Source: Phycisphaeraceae bacterium
GTDB taxonomy: Bacteria; Planctomycetota; Phycisphaerae; Phycisphaerales; UBA1924
Length of the DNA stretch: 64,000 bases
Reading direction: 5' to 3'
Assembly: GCA_019636535.1 (NCBI GenBank)
Contig: JAHBXK010000006.1
Span: 62,001 to 126,000 of the forward strand
The notes under the pieces: generated by a model
Seen by the model: only the letters and a program-made list of their open reading frames with translations
Told to the model about the DNA's origin: nothing
The model's database searches: none
Position numbers and translations under genes: made by a program
Shown: positions 50,877 to 59,725 of the stretch, piece after piece
Position numbering within the stretch: position 1 is the stretch's first letter
Layout of the letters: each line of letters opens with the position of its first letter

Positions 50877-51746
50877 ATGACCGAGCCCGGTCGATCCACA
50901 ACACCGTTCCCGCGTGTTTCCTGGCCCGTGATCGGCGAGGGTGAGGCGGAGTTCGCTTACGCCGCAGCGCAGAAGGTCGTGCTGACGCATCGCCGCCTGA
51001 TCGAGTTCCTGAAGGTCGGTCAGACGCTCGCTCAGATCGATCTGTTCGTCGCCCGCACGCTGGCGGATGTGGACTGCCGGTCGTGCTTTCTGGGCTATCG
51101 CGTCGGCAAGTCGCCCGCGTTCCCGTCGCACGCCTGCCTGAGCGTGAACGACTGCATCGTCCACGGAACGGCCGCGAGCCACCTGAGCCCGATGCGACCG
51201 GGCGACGTGCTGAAGATCGACATCGGCGTCTGGCACAAGGGGTGGATCGGGGACGCCGCGTGGACCTATGCCTTTGCCGACTATCCGTCAGCACGCGTCA
51301 AGGAACTGTTGGAGGCGGGTCGCGAGTCGCTGCGGCTGGGGATCGCGCGGATGCAGCCCGGCATGGCGCTGGTCGAGTACGCACGGGCGGTGCAGAACTG
51401 CGTCGAGCACACCCACGGCTTCCGATTGACGCGCGGCCTGGGTGGGCACGGCATCGGTCGCAAGTTGCACGCTCCGCCCTACGTCTCGAACGTGGTGCCC
51501 GAGCTGGGCGACGGGCAGCCGTGGGCCGAGGCTTCGCTGCCGTGGGTGCCCGGCACGCTCGTCGCCGTTGAACCGATGCTCGCCATCTCGTCCGAGCAGG
51601 GCGTCGTTCGCAAGCGCCACGACTGGCCGGTGTACACCGCGGACGGTTCGGTTGCAGCGCACTTCGAGCACGACGTGCTCGTTACGACCTCCGGCCCGCG
51701 CGTCCTGACCGAGGGTCTCGACGATCTGCCGCTGGTCGTGGGGTGA
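50877..51746 (+). CDS. map: Type I methionine aminopeptidase
   Basis: Removes the initiator methionine from new proteins; dinuclear metal enzyme in the cytosol. 289 residues from the ATG at 50877. Substrate His in VNDCIVHGTAAS; metal ligands by motif: first Asp in KIDIGVWHKGWIGDAAWTY (two Asp), His in GLGGHGIGRKLHAPPYV, Glu in LVAVEPMLAI, Glu in AAHFEHDVLVT. All five are present. It is longer than E. coli MetAP (264) by an N-terminal extension of about 25 residues. trpA follows after 31 bases, so the pair probably forms an operon, an unusual pairing. Confidence 0.95.
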   Translation: MTEPGRSTTPFPRVSWPVIGEGEAEFAYAAAQKVVLTHRRLIEFLKVGQTLAQIDLFVARTLADVDCRSCFLGYRVGKSPAFPSHACLSVNDCIVHGTAASHLSPMRPGDVLKIDIGVWHKGWIGDAAWTYAFADYPSARVKELLEAGRESLRLGIARMQPGMALVEYARAVQNCVEHTHGFRLTRGLGGHGIGRKLHAPPYVSNVVPELGDGQPWAEASLPWVPGTLVAVEPMLAISSEQGVVRKRHDWPVYTADGSVAAHFEHDVLVTTSGPRVLTEGLDDLPLVVG

Positions 51747-51777
51747 TGTCGGTGTCCGCGTCATACGCTGGTAGTCC

Positions 51778-52629
51778 ATGAACCGCATCGACGCCGCGTT
51801 CACCGATCTTCGCGTCCGCAAGGCCAAGGCCGTCCTGCCGTTCGTGGTCGGCTGCTCTCCGGGTTTCGGCGACACGGCGATGCTCATTCCCGCGCTCGCC
51901 GGGGCCGGTGCGCCGGTGATCGAGGTTGGGATCCCGTTCTCCGACCCGATCGCGGACGGCCCCGTGATCGCCGAAGCGATGCACAAAGCGATCGGACGCG
52001 GCGCTGCGCCGCGGGCGGTCTTCGACCAGGTTGCGGCTTCTCGCAGGGATCCTGCGGCGGCGAACGTGGGCGTCGTCGCGATGATGAGCGTCTCGCTCGC
52101 CTGGCGGCTGGGGTTCGATCAGACCGTCGCGATGGCCGTTGAGTGCGGTGTCGACGGGTTCATCTTCCCGGACCTGCCGCTCGAAGAGTCGGACGAACTG
52201 CGGGCGAAGGTGCTCGACGCCGGTCTGGTGATGCCGATGCTGATCGCGCCGACCACGCCGGCCGAGCGCGCAGCACGCATCGCCCGGGCGTGCACGGGGT
52301 TCATCTACCTCCTTGCTCGAACCGGGATCACGGGTGAGGGGGGAAGCGGCCCGGTCGGGCAACAAACAAGCCTCGCCGATCGCGTGCGTTCGCTGCGTGC
52401 CGTCACCGATCTGCCGATCGCCTGCGGGTTCGGCATTTCCACTCCGGACGATGTTCGCGCGGTGGTGCGAGACGGAGGGGCTGACGCGGCGATCGTCGGC
52501 AGCGCACTGGTGCGACGCCTGGAACAGTCCGAGGCCGAACCGAACGCGAAGAACGCGGATCGATCCCCGCTCGTTCAAGCCGCTGTCCATTTCGTGGAAG
52601 ATCTGGTTCGCGCTGCAAGCACCGGCTGA
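51778..52629 (+). CDS. trpA: Tryptophan synthase alpha chain
   Basis: Cleaves indole-3-glycerol phosphate to indole and glyceraldehyde 3-phosphate and channels indole to TrpB. 283 residues from the ATG at 51778. Catalytic Glu and Asp are in VIEVGIPFSDPIADGPVIAEA (E near 49, D near 60); later family motifs are VDGFIFPDLPLEES, LIAPTTPAERAARIA, GFIYLLARTGITGEG (flexible loop) and PIACGFGISTPDDVRAV. trpB, trpC and trpF are not next to it, so the trp genes are scattered in this genome or elsewhere. It converges on the dockerin-type gene eight bases beyond its stop. Confidence 0.96.
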   Translation: MNRIDAAFTDLRVRKAKAVLPFVVGCSPGFGDTAMLIPALAGAGAPVIEVGIPFSDPIADGPVIAEAMHKAIGRGAAPRAVFDQVAASRRDPAAANVGVVAMMSVSLAWRLGFDQTVAMAVECGVDGFIFPDLPLEESDELRAKVLDAGLVMPMLIAPTTPAERAARIARACTGFIYLLARTGITGEGGSGPVGQQTSLADRVRSLRAVTDLPIACGFGISTPDDVRAVVRDGGADAAIVGSALVRRLEQSEAEPNAKNADRSPLVQAAVHFVEDLVRAASTG

Positions 52630-52636
52630 CGTGCGG

Positions 52637-55129
52637 CTATGGGCAGCCCGGCAGCCAGACCTCGAGGAAGTCGAGCAGGTCGGCAAGGTCCCACACGCCG
52701 TCGCCGTTGAAGTCGCCCGCACACCACGTCGGCGGTGGGGGGGGTGTTCCACCCTGGACGTTCGGCACCGGGCACCCGCGATTGAGTTTCCGTCCGGCGA
52801 GGTAGAACGACAGATCGCGACGGACGCCCGGCGACACGGTCGTATGGCTCAGTCGGCTCCAATCGGAATTCAGCCCGCCGCTTCCGGAACCCAGGGACGG
52901 TCCCCGCACCACCGCCTCGTTGAAGCGGACGCGGCAGGCCGGTTCGGAGCAGTCGAGCGAGAACGACCAGAGGGCCTTCTGGCGCAGGGATCCCGCGCCA
53001 GTCAACACCACGCTCAGCGCATAGTTGTTCCCGCCGGGCAACAACCAGAACAGGTCGAACGCTTCGACGTCGTAGCCGCGCAGGATCTCGCCCTGGTAAC
53101 TGATCAGCACGTCGACCGGGGTGATGCGTGAGAACGGAGCGCTGAGCACCGGCGTAACGGCCCCTGCGCCTCCACCGCCCGGACCGTTCGGTCCGGCGGG
53201 TGTGCCGGGCCTTCCGCAGGCGGTCTCGTACAACTCGAAAGCACCGACGATCGGGTCGCAGTTGGTGTAGATGCGTGCGCGGGCGTAGCAGACCAGGTAA
53301 TCGGTGTGCAGGGGCACGGGCACGTCGTCGGCGGACTGCGTGCTCGAGTCGGTGTTACTTCGCAGAGAGGGTGAGCCGGGCGGGCCTGGCACGGCCGAGA
53401 TCGGGATCGGGCCGCCGTTGTCCAGCAGCGTGCCGCAGCGGATGCCCTCAATGCGGAAGGCAAAGTCGGAGCAGCCGCACGGGAGGTGGCTGACGCTGAT
53501 CCAGTCGGCAAAGCCGAGTGAAGGCGCCTTGAACTTGCCCGGCCTGCCCATGATCTTCTGGTTGCCGGACGTTCCCCAGTACCAGGGAGACGGGGCGCTT
53601 GGCGAGTTTGCGACGCCCGCGACGGTGACCCAGTACGACCGGCCACCCGACCCACCCTCGAGCCAGAGATCGGGCGTCGTGGCCTTCACGGCCAGGATCC
53701 GCAACCCGCTGAACGTCTGTCCGGTGTCGGTCACGGTTGCATCGGCCGTGCGGAGAATCTCGCCGGGTGTGCCGTCGCAGTCGGCATAAATGATGACCTT
53801 TGCCTTCGGCGCTGGCGACAGCGGCACATTCGAGAACATCGTCGCGTGCACCGCGTCGATGCGGTAGATCGCGTGGGGCTCGAGGTAGAAGTCGTCGGCT
53901 GTCAGAGCGTCGCCCGTTGCGGCGCCCACCATGGACAACTGCCCATTCCGCAGGTCGAAAGCGCCGTCGAACTCGTTGCCGGTCAGGCCGCCCGTCGTCC
54001 AGATCTTGCCGCTGGTCCGCAGCGAGCCCGGGCCGGAGAGGGGCGCGAGGTTGGCGAGGTTGGATTCCAAGTTGACCAGTCGCACCGTTGCGCCTGGTGA
54101 GGCAATCAGTTCGGATGCAGAGTAATCGATGAGCAGGATCCGACCGTCGGAGGTGAACGCAACGAGTCGGCCCTCGCCGTCCACGGTTCCTCCGAGCAGC
54201 CGTGCGCTACCCAACTGTCCGGAGAGATTCCGATCCGAGACAATCGACATGGTGATCGGCGAGACGCTCCAGTTGACCGCGACCTGCGTGATCTGCTGCT
54301 GGCCGATGACCAGCAGGTGGCCCGTGAGCGGATCGACCACCAGCGCGCTGGTTCGTTGCTGCGGTACGGCGGGGTTACTCGGCGCCGCCGCGGCCAGACC
54401 CGTGAGCAGGCGCGTGGTCGTGAAGGAGGAAGTGTCGAGCACGCCCAGGGATCCGCCGCCTACGCCCGCCGGCGAGCTGTAGAACGCTCGCCCGCCCGCG
54501 AATCCCAGTCCGTGGATGACCGTGTCGACGCCCTGCAGCGCGTGCGATGTGCCGGGAGAAAGCGTCGGCTTGATCGGCACCCGTGCGATCCGACCGTCAA
54601 CGCCCGGCGCCCACAACGCCGTGTTCGAGGGGTCCATGCGCAGCGAGCCGGAGATCGGTGGCGGCGGGCTCGATGCGGCGAGCGAGAGGATCGAGAACGT
54701 CACCGCGCCGGTGAGGCGATCAACGCGGTGCAGATTCGAGTTGCGTGAGAGCGCAAAGACCGTTCCGTCGCCGAGCAACGCAACGCCGTCCGCCGCCCCC
54801 GGCGTTCCGCCGCCGTACCCCATGGGCAACGTGGCAACGGTCGAGATCGACCCGACGGCCGCTGTCGCCGGGCCACCTCCGGACGGAGCCGGGTCGTAGA
54901 TCAACGTGGTGCGCTTGACCCTCGGCGGCGAGGTCGTCGTGGTGTAGACGATCGGGAACTCGATCGGCTCGGCGAGTGCTGAATCCGTCGGGCGGATCAC
55001 CAACACAAGCAGAACGATGAGCAGAGCCCGGAACGATGCGCATGTGCTGGCGGCTCGACGCGCACGCAACAGGAGCGCGCTGGCGGCACGTTGCGACACA
55101 CCGGGTTGAAGTTCATGCGCGCGGTCCAT
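52637..55129 (-). CDS. Large secreted protein with dockerin-like C-terminus
   Basis: 830 residues from the ATG at 55129. An Arg-rich start is followed by a long hydrophobic leader (FRALLIVLLVLVIRPTDSALA), best read as a signal peptide with cleavage near residue 53. The first half carries propeller-like repeats (GVALLGDGTVFALSRNSNLHRVDRLTG, DPLTGHLLVIGQQQI, GTVDGEGRLVAFTSDGRILLID). The second half is beta-rich with several Cys (LPCGCSDFAFRIEGIRCG, YTNCDPIVGAFELYETACG). A Pro-run (TPPPPPTWC) leads to one dockerin-like repeat (GDFNGDGVWDLADLLDFLE) and the ending VWLPGCP. Likely extracellular; ligand unknown. Confidence 0.85.
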   Translation of the reverse strand: MDRAHELQPGVSQRAASALLLRARRAASTCASFRALLIVLLVLVIRPTDSALAEPIEFPIVYTTTTSPPRVKRTTLIYDPAPSGGGPATAAVGSISTVATLPMGYGGGTPGAADGVALLGDGTVFALSRNSNLHRVDRLTGAVTFSILSLAASSPPPPISGSLRMDPSNTALWAPGVDGRIARVPIKPTLSPGTSHALQGVDTVIHGLGFAGGRAFYSSPAGVGGGSLGVLDTSSFTTTRLLTGLAAAAPSNPAVPQQRTSALVVDPLTGHLLVIGQQQITQVAVNWSVSPITMSIVSDRNLSGQLGSARLLGGTVDGEGRLVAFTSDGRILLIDYSASELIASPGATVRLVNLESNLANLAPLSGPGSLRTSGKIWTTGGLTGNEFDGAFDLRNGQLSMVGAATGDALTADDFYLEPHAIYRIDAVHATMFSNVPLSPAPKAKVIIYADCDGTPGEILRTADATVTDTGQTFSGLRILAVKATTPDLWLEGGSGGRSYWVTVAGVANSPSAPSPWYWGTSGNQKIMGRPGKFKAPSLGFADWISVSHLPCGCSDFAFRIEGIRCGTLLDNGGPIPISAVPGPPGSPSLRSNTDSSTQSADDVPVPLHTDYLVCYARARIYTNCDPIVGAFELYETACGRPGTPAGPNGPGGGGAGAVTPVLSAPFSRITPVDVLISYQGEILRGYDVEAFDLFWLLPGGNNYALSVVLTGAGSLRQKALWSFSLDCSEPACRVRFNEAVVRGPSLGSGSGGLNSDWSRLSHTTVSPGVRRDLSFYLAGRKLNRGCPVPNVQGGTPPPPPTWCAGDFNGDGVWDLADLLDFLEVWLPGCP

Positions 55130-55245
55130 GCGCTCCGACCGTCTTCCCGGCGGCGAACGGGTGTGGAAACGACTCTTGGCAGGCGAGATGCGTCCGCCGG
55201 GAAGCGGTGTAAGTGTGGCCGCGCCGCGGATGCAAACAAGCCGGA

Positions 55246-55261
55246 ACTCGGAATTCCGAGT
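55246..55261. terminator. Perfect 16-bp palindrome, possible terminator of the DUF2950 transcript
   Basis: ACTCGGAATTCCGAGT, flanked by CGGA and CCG that nearly extend the stem. It lies 120 bases beyond the stop of the DUF2950 gene. On the minus strand CTTGTTTGC follows, a weak U tract. It could equally be a binding site for the gene starting at 55129. Confidence 0.4.
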
Positions 55262-55382
55262 CCGTAAACTTCTATTTGGCAGGAGGTTATGATGATCTGT
55301 GAATTATGAGACGCTGACGCTCGGCGCTCCCGCACGAGGCACGAGAGCCTCGGATAGGCGACGCGCCTTGCGGTCGGTCTAC

Positions 55383-56285
55383 TCACTTCTGAATCGGCTC
55401 CCAACCCTCGTGTCCGGTGCCGGCCGCTCGGACGGTTTGTCCGGCACGGGGCGTGCCTGCAAAGCCAAGGTCTTTCTCATAGATCACCCCGTCGGCACCC
55501 ATCGCGAACGTCATGACGCCGGTCCGGTCATACACCGCCGGGTACGCGATGACCAGGTACCCGCTCTCAAGGTCGTTCTCCGTGCCCTGCTTGGGCAGCA
55601 CGAGGAAAAAATACCCGTTGTAGCCGAGCGTCTGACTCAAGGGAACTTCACCTTGCACGTAGAAGAACCCCAGCGGCGACGCCGGCTCGTCAGGCTTGGA
55701 ATCCCAGTACAACCCGTCTCGCTTCCCCTCGGAACTCAGGATTCGCGACGCGTATCGGCGGTGTCCATCCCGATCAGCGTCGGTGCCGCGGAATTCCTCT
55801 TGCGCAAGGTGTATCGCCCGCAGCGCGGCGATGGTGCGGAGTTCGTGATAACCCACGCGAATGTCTGTCAGCCGCTCGACCCCCTCGGGCGTGTCGAACA
55901 GCCATCGATCGCCGTAACGAACAATCGGCGCCGGGAAGGGAATGGAGCGCTCGCCGACCAGGATGTCGACGCTCCCGTCGTCATTGGCCCGCAATTCGCT
56001 GCGGCGATTGACCGCGGCGATGAACAAGGTGCGCTCATACACATCGACGGCCGGGTCGCCACTGGAGAACTCATCGACTTCCGGCCCGAAGAGCGACCGG
56101 GAGTACTCGCGATCGCCCGTGGCGGCGGCATAGCGGAGCGCGGCGAGCGCGTCCTCGGGCGAGTCGAAAGAGAGTTGGGTGACTGTGCCCGATTTGCTCG
56201 AAGCGCACGCCCCCAGCCCGGCCGTGCAACCGGCGAGAATTGCGAAGAGAACGAGTCGAGCAAGAGAGAAGATGCGGCGGTTCAT
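55383..56285 (-). CDS. DUF2950 family lipoprotein-like protein
   Basis: 300 residues. The leader LVLFAILAGCTAGLGACASS contains two possible lipobox Cys (LAGC and GAC), so it is probably a lipoprotein. The body matches DUF2950: SFDSPEDALAALRYAAATGD near the start and GYLVIAYPAVYDRTGVMTFAMG with GVIYEKDLG near the end. The role is unknown. Genes of this family commonly sit beside DUF3300 genes, and here the DUF3300 gene ends 81 bases upstream on the same strand, so an operon is likely. Confidence 0.88.
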   Translation of the reverse strand: MNRRIFSLARLVLFAILAGCTAGLGACASSKSGTVTQLSFDSPEDALAALRYAAATGDREYSRSLFGPEVDEFSSGDPAVDVYERTLFIAAVNRRSELRANDDGSVDILVGERSIPFPAPIVRYGDRWLFDTPEGVERLTDIRVGYHELRTIAALRAIHLAQEEFRGTDADRDGHRRYASRILSSEGKRDGLYWDSKPDEPASPLGFFYVQGEVPLSQTLGYNGYFFLVLPKQGTENDLESGYLVIAYPAVYDRTGVMTFAMGADGVIYEKDLGFAGTPRAGQTVRAAGTGHEGWEPIQK

Positions 56286-56366
56286 GGGAGTTCCGGATTC
56301 GAGGCGGAGCGAGCGGAGAGACGGGCGTGAAGCAAGAAGGACTATGAGGGCAATATCGCGAGACGG

Positions 56367-57632
56367 TCACCGGCGCCCGCCGCCTCGACCCCCGCCGCCA
56401 CCGCGACTCGATCCTGCGGATCGAGAACCGCGGCTCGAAGCTCCACGCGACGCGGACCTCTCGGTATTGCCGGAGTTGCTGAAGGCGCTCGGACGCGAGC
56501 CCGTAGGGGCCGGGCGGGCACCGCTGGATCCCGATGTTGGTGGGGCCGCCGGCGGACGCTGCGAGGCCGGTGGAATGGACGGTCGGGCTGCGGGCGTCGT
56601 GCTCTGCCTTTGCATGCTGCTCGGACGATTCACCGGCTGCGCCGACGGTCGCGTGGCTGCGCCGGTCTGCTGAGCGGCCTGCTGGCGTGACCGGGTGGTC
56701 TGTGACGGCTTGGGCGCGGATCGACCGGCGATCGGCTTGGCACCGGCGGCTCGGTTGGGCACGGTCGCGTTCGTTGCGCGGCCTGACGAGACGCCGCGGT
56801 AGTTGTTCAGCGATGTAGGGCGACCGGCCTTGATGTCGCTGCCCAGTTTGTTCTGGTTGGGCTTCCACTGGTTGCCGTTGTTCTTGATGTTGTTGATCTG
56901 TGAGTTATCGATGTTGATATCGCCGCGATTGATGTCGATGTCGACGTCGCCGTGTCCCCATCCGCACCCATAGCAGCAGCCGCCGCCGTGCCAGTCGCAG
57001 TCGACGTTGTTGGCGATGATCAGGCCCGCCGTGATGCCCAACCCGAACCCGATGACCCCTGCCACGACTTCGTCGTCGTCATCGTCAACGTAGACGACGC
57101 TGGGCTGATAGGTCGGAACATAAATCACATCCGGCTGGGCCGGCTGGATGATGATGGTGTCCTGCTGGGCGTGAACAACCTGCTGCTCGGTGGACTCGAG
57201 GGCGCCGCTGGCGTAGGCGCGAGCCCGGAGCCTCTGCACCGCCGCCATCACGTCCTTCGATTGCAGGATGAACGCTTCGCCGAGCGCCCTGGTCCAATCC
57301 GGGTAGTCGGTCAACAACTTCAGGGCGTCGGGGATCTTGGCGATCGCCTGAACCGACGGCTCCCAGTCCGCGGAGTTGCCCTGCCCGCTCGCAGCCTGCG
57401 CCAGTTCCTCCGGATAGCACGCCGCCGTCAGCACGTTGGCCAACAGCGGGTCCGGGTACAGCGCAATCGGCGCAAGCAGTTCCTCGAGGTCGGCCGGAGG
57501 AATGCCCGTGGCCGCAACGGCGTATTCGTGCACGGCTACCGAATCGGCCTTGGCAATAGCGCTCGTTGTGAGCGCTAATTGAGCAACCAGCAGCGCCAAT
57601 GTGACGCGCACGACAGTGGCAAAGAGCGGCAA
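56367..57632 (-). CDS. DUF3300 family exported protein with Ser/Arg/Gly-rich tail
   Basis: 421 residues. The start is a TTG at 57632 with GGAGG five bases upstream, a strong site. Signal peptide: VVRVTLALLVAQLALTTSAIA. The conserved DUF3300 region is at about 45-175: LEELLAPIALYPDPLLANVLTAACYPEEL, then WTRALGEAFILQSKDVMAAVQRLR, and PDVIYVPTYQPSVVYVD. A single hydrophobic segment (VVAGVIGFGLGITAGLIIANNV) is followed by DCDWHGGGCCYGCGWGHGDVDIDINRGDIN, rich in Cys, Gly and Asp. The last 150 residues are low-complexity Pro/Ser/Arg, ending in RGGGGGRGGGRR. Function unknown. First gene of the pair with DUF2950. Confidence 0.9.
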   Translation of the reverse strand: MPLFATVVRVTLALLVAQLALTTSAIAKADSVAVHEYAVAATGIPPADLEELLAPIALYPDPLLANVLTAACYPEELAQAASGQGNSADWEPSVQAIAKIPDALKLLTDYPDWTRALGEAFILQSKDVMAAVQRLRARAYASGALESTEQQVVHAQQDTIIIQPAQPDVIYVPTYQPSVVYVDDDDDEVVAGVIGFGLGITAGLIIANNVDCDWHGGGCCYGCGWGHGDVDIDINRGDINIDNSQINNIKNNGNQWKPNQNKLGSDIKAGRPTSLNNYRGVSSGRATNATVPNRAAGAKPIAGRSAPKPSQTTRSRQQAAQQTGAATRPSAQPVNRPSSMQRQSTTPAARPSIPPASQRPPAAPPTSGSSGARPAPTGSRPSAFSNSGNTERSASRGASSRGSRSAGSSRGGGGGRGGGRR

Positions 57633-57746
57633 CTGAGCCTCCGTTCATGAATCGGCACCCCTGCCCTTTGAGTCTGCGCAAACAAGACTGGCCGATCCAG
57701 TATGACACTGTACCCGTGATGCCCCCGGTTTGTCGGATGGGCGGAA

Positions 57747-58121
57747 TCACGCTGACATCGGCTTCCACAGCCCGATGGCGTTCCCTTCCGGGTCGTGGAA
57801 CCACGCGAAGTGTCCCATGCCCGGCACCTCGGTCATCGGCACCAGCGTCTTGCCGCCCATGCCCTCGGCCTTCTTCAGCGTCGCGGGAATGTCGTCCACC
57901 ATCGCGTACACAGTCACGTACTGGTGCGGCGGGTGGCCGAGGCTGTTGATGTGCCCGCCGATGCCCGTCGTCGGGTTCGGCACGTGGCCACCGATGTTCG
58001 ACACCATGCCCATGTTGGGCATCGACGAGTCGAACGTCCAACCGAACAGATCGCCGTAGAACTTCTTAGTCTTCTCCAGGTCCTTGCAACCGATCTCGAA
58101 GTGCACAACGGGCGCGGGCAT
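57747..58121 (-). CDS. VOC-family (glyoxalase/dioxygenase fold) protein
   Basis: 124 residues from the ATG at 58121, which has AAGGAG six bases upstream; the GTG at 58136 is therefore not the start. Single-domain vicinal oxygen chelate fold: VVHFEIGCKDLEKTKKFYGDLFGWTF at the start, VYAMVDDIPATLKKAEGMGGKTL in the middle and GHFAWFHDPEGNAIGLWKP at the end. Candidate metal ligands are the N-terminal His and the C-terminal Glu, as usual for the fold. The substrate cannot be told from sequence. It stands alone between the DUF3300 gene and dxr, all on the minus strand. Confidence 0.88.
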   Translation of the reverse strand: MPAPVVHFEIGCKDLEKTKKFYGDLFGWTFDSSMPNMGMVSNIGGHVPNPTTGIGGHINSLGHPPHQYVTVYAMVDDIPATLKKAEGMGGKTLVPMTEVPGMGHFAWFHDPEGNAIGLWKPMSA

Positions 58122-58388
58122 GTCGATCTCCTTCACGTGGGATGAGTGTCCGCCACGCGCCCGGCGGAAGCGCGCGACGACCGCAGACTACGTTGCCCAC
58201 CGCTCCAACGCAAGCACCAAGCACCCTGCCCCGTTCACACCCGAGTGAACCGAACGATCGTCGTTCTAGCCGTCCGTTGGATCATCGTGAACCGCGCTCG
58301 TTTATGGCCATCGGCGTGCGAGCGGAGACCTCCGCCCAACAGTGTCCGATGCAAAGCGGACCCCGATCGCGCCGGATCGGCCCTCCGA

Positions 58389-59672
58389 TCACCGCGCGGG
58401 AGCCATCCGCTGGGCCAGCGCTGCCTGAACGAATGCCCGCGCTTGCCGGTCCGCTTCCAGCACGTCCGCGAGGTCGCGAACCGGCGAAGTCCCGATCTCG
58501 TGCAGTGCCCGCGCCGTCAATTCGGGGATCGCGCCGAACGGCACGCCCGCCGCCGTTCCCGCTCCCCCGTCCGACTCGGCCAGAAACGCCTCCACCGCGG
58601 CCTCGTTCGCCGCGTTGAAGACCGCCCCCGACGTGCCGCCCGTCCGGATCACGTCGTACGCCAGCCCGAGCGCGGGGAAGCGCTCCATATCTGGCTCCTC
58701 GAAGTCCAGCCGCGAGAGCGCCCGCCAGTCGAGCTTGCGAGCCACACCCTCGGGCCGATGGGGGAACGTCAGCGCGTACTGAATCGGCGCCCGCATGTCG
58801 GGCGAGCCGAGCTGCGCGATCACCGAGCCGTCGGCGTACTCGACGAAACTGTGCACGATCGACTGGGGATGCACCAGCACGCCGATCCGCTCGGCGGGCA
58901 TCGCGTACAGCCAGTGGGCCTCCAGCACTTCCAGGGCCTTGTTGGTCAGCGATGCCGAGTCGATCGTGACCTTACGGCCCATCGTCCACGTCGGGTGCTT
59001 GAGCGCCTCCGCGGGGGTGGCGGTCAGAATCTTCTCGCGCGGCCAGGTGCGGAACGGACCGCCCGACGCCGTCAGCACGATCCGCGAAACGCTGGCGGGC
59101 GGCGAGGCGAACGGCGGGCAGCACGCACCGTCAGCGCTCTCGTGCGTTCCTTGCAGACACTGCCAGAGCGCGGAGTGTTCGCTGTCCACCGGCAGCAGCC
59201 GCGCGCCGGACTTGAGCGCGGCGGGCACGACCAGTTCCCCCGCAGCGACGAGCGTCTCCTTGTTCGCCAGCGCCACGTCGATGCCGCGCGTCACGGCCTC
59301 CAGCGTGGCGGGCAGCCCCGCTGCGCCGACCATCGCCGCGAGCACCAGGTCGCAGGGTGTGGCACGGACCAGTTCGATCGCGGCGTCGGACCCGCGGAGC
59401 GTGCCCGGGGGGAGCCTCGTGTCGTTCGGGCAGCCGATGCCGTTCGCCAACGCCAAACGCGCTTCCGGATAGCGCACGCCCAAATCCGCCAATCCCGCCG
59501 CGTTGGATCCGGCGGCGAGCCCCACAACCTCGAACCGCGTGGGATACGCGCCGCGCGCGGCGAGGGCGTTGAGGTGGTCGATCGCCTCGGCGGTCTGCGT
59601 CCCGATGGACCCGGTGCAGCCGAGGAGGATGACGCGGCGGGTGTTCGCGACGGAGTTTGCAGAAGCGGACAT
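58389..59672 (-). CDS. dxr: 1-deoxy-D-xylulose 5-phosphate reductoisomerase
   Basis: Second enzyme of the MEP isoprenoid pathway: rearranges and reduces DXP to MEP with NADPH. 427 residues from the ATG at 59672, slightly longer than typical. NADPH motif RRVILLGCTGSIGTQT (about 12-27); DVALANKETLVAAGE; metal ligands Asp and Glu in PVDSEHSALWQCLQG, with the second Glu in TNKALEVLEAHWLY; RIVLTASGGPF; HPTWTMGRKVTIDSASL. The C-terminal helical domain has NAANEAAVEAFL. Together with the squalene-hopene cyclase it fits hopanoid synthesis. The SpoVR gene ends 53 bases upstream on the same strand. Confidence 0.97.
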   Translation of the reverse strand: MSASANSVANTRRVILLGCTGSIGTQTAEAIDHLNALAARGAYPTRFEVVGLAAGSNAAGLADLGVRYPEARLALANGIGCPNDTRLPPGTLRGSDAAIELVRATPCDLVLAAMVGAAGLPATLEAVTRGIDVALANKETLVAAGELVVPAALKSGARLLPVDSEHSALWQCLQGTHESADGACCPPFASPPASVSRIVLTASGGPFRTWPREKILTATPAEALKHPTWTMGRKVTIDSASLTNKALEVLEAHWLYAMPAERIGVLVHPQSIVHSFVEYADGSVIAQLGSPDMRAPIQYALTFPHRPEGVARKLDWRALSRLDFEEPDMERFPALGLAYDVIRTGGTSGAVFNAANEAAVEAFLAESDGGAGTAAGVPFGAIPELTARALHEIGTSPVRDLADVLEADRQARAFVQAALAQRMAPAR

Positions 59673-59725
59673 TCACCTCATCGTATCGGCGGTGCTGCAC
59701 CGGCGTCCGTCCCTTGCAGACACTG

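Noticed and set aside
55273-55314. AGGAGG followed by ATG ATG and a five-codon frame, resembling a leader peptide on the plus strand
   Set aside because: What follows on that strand is the antisense of the DUF2950 gene, so there is no gene to control; spacing to the first ATG is too short as well.
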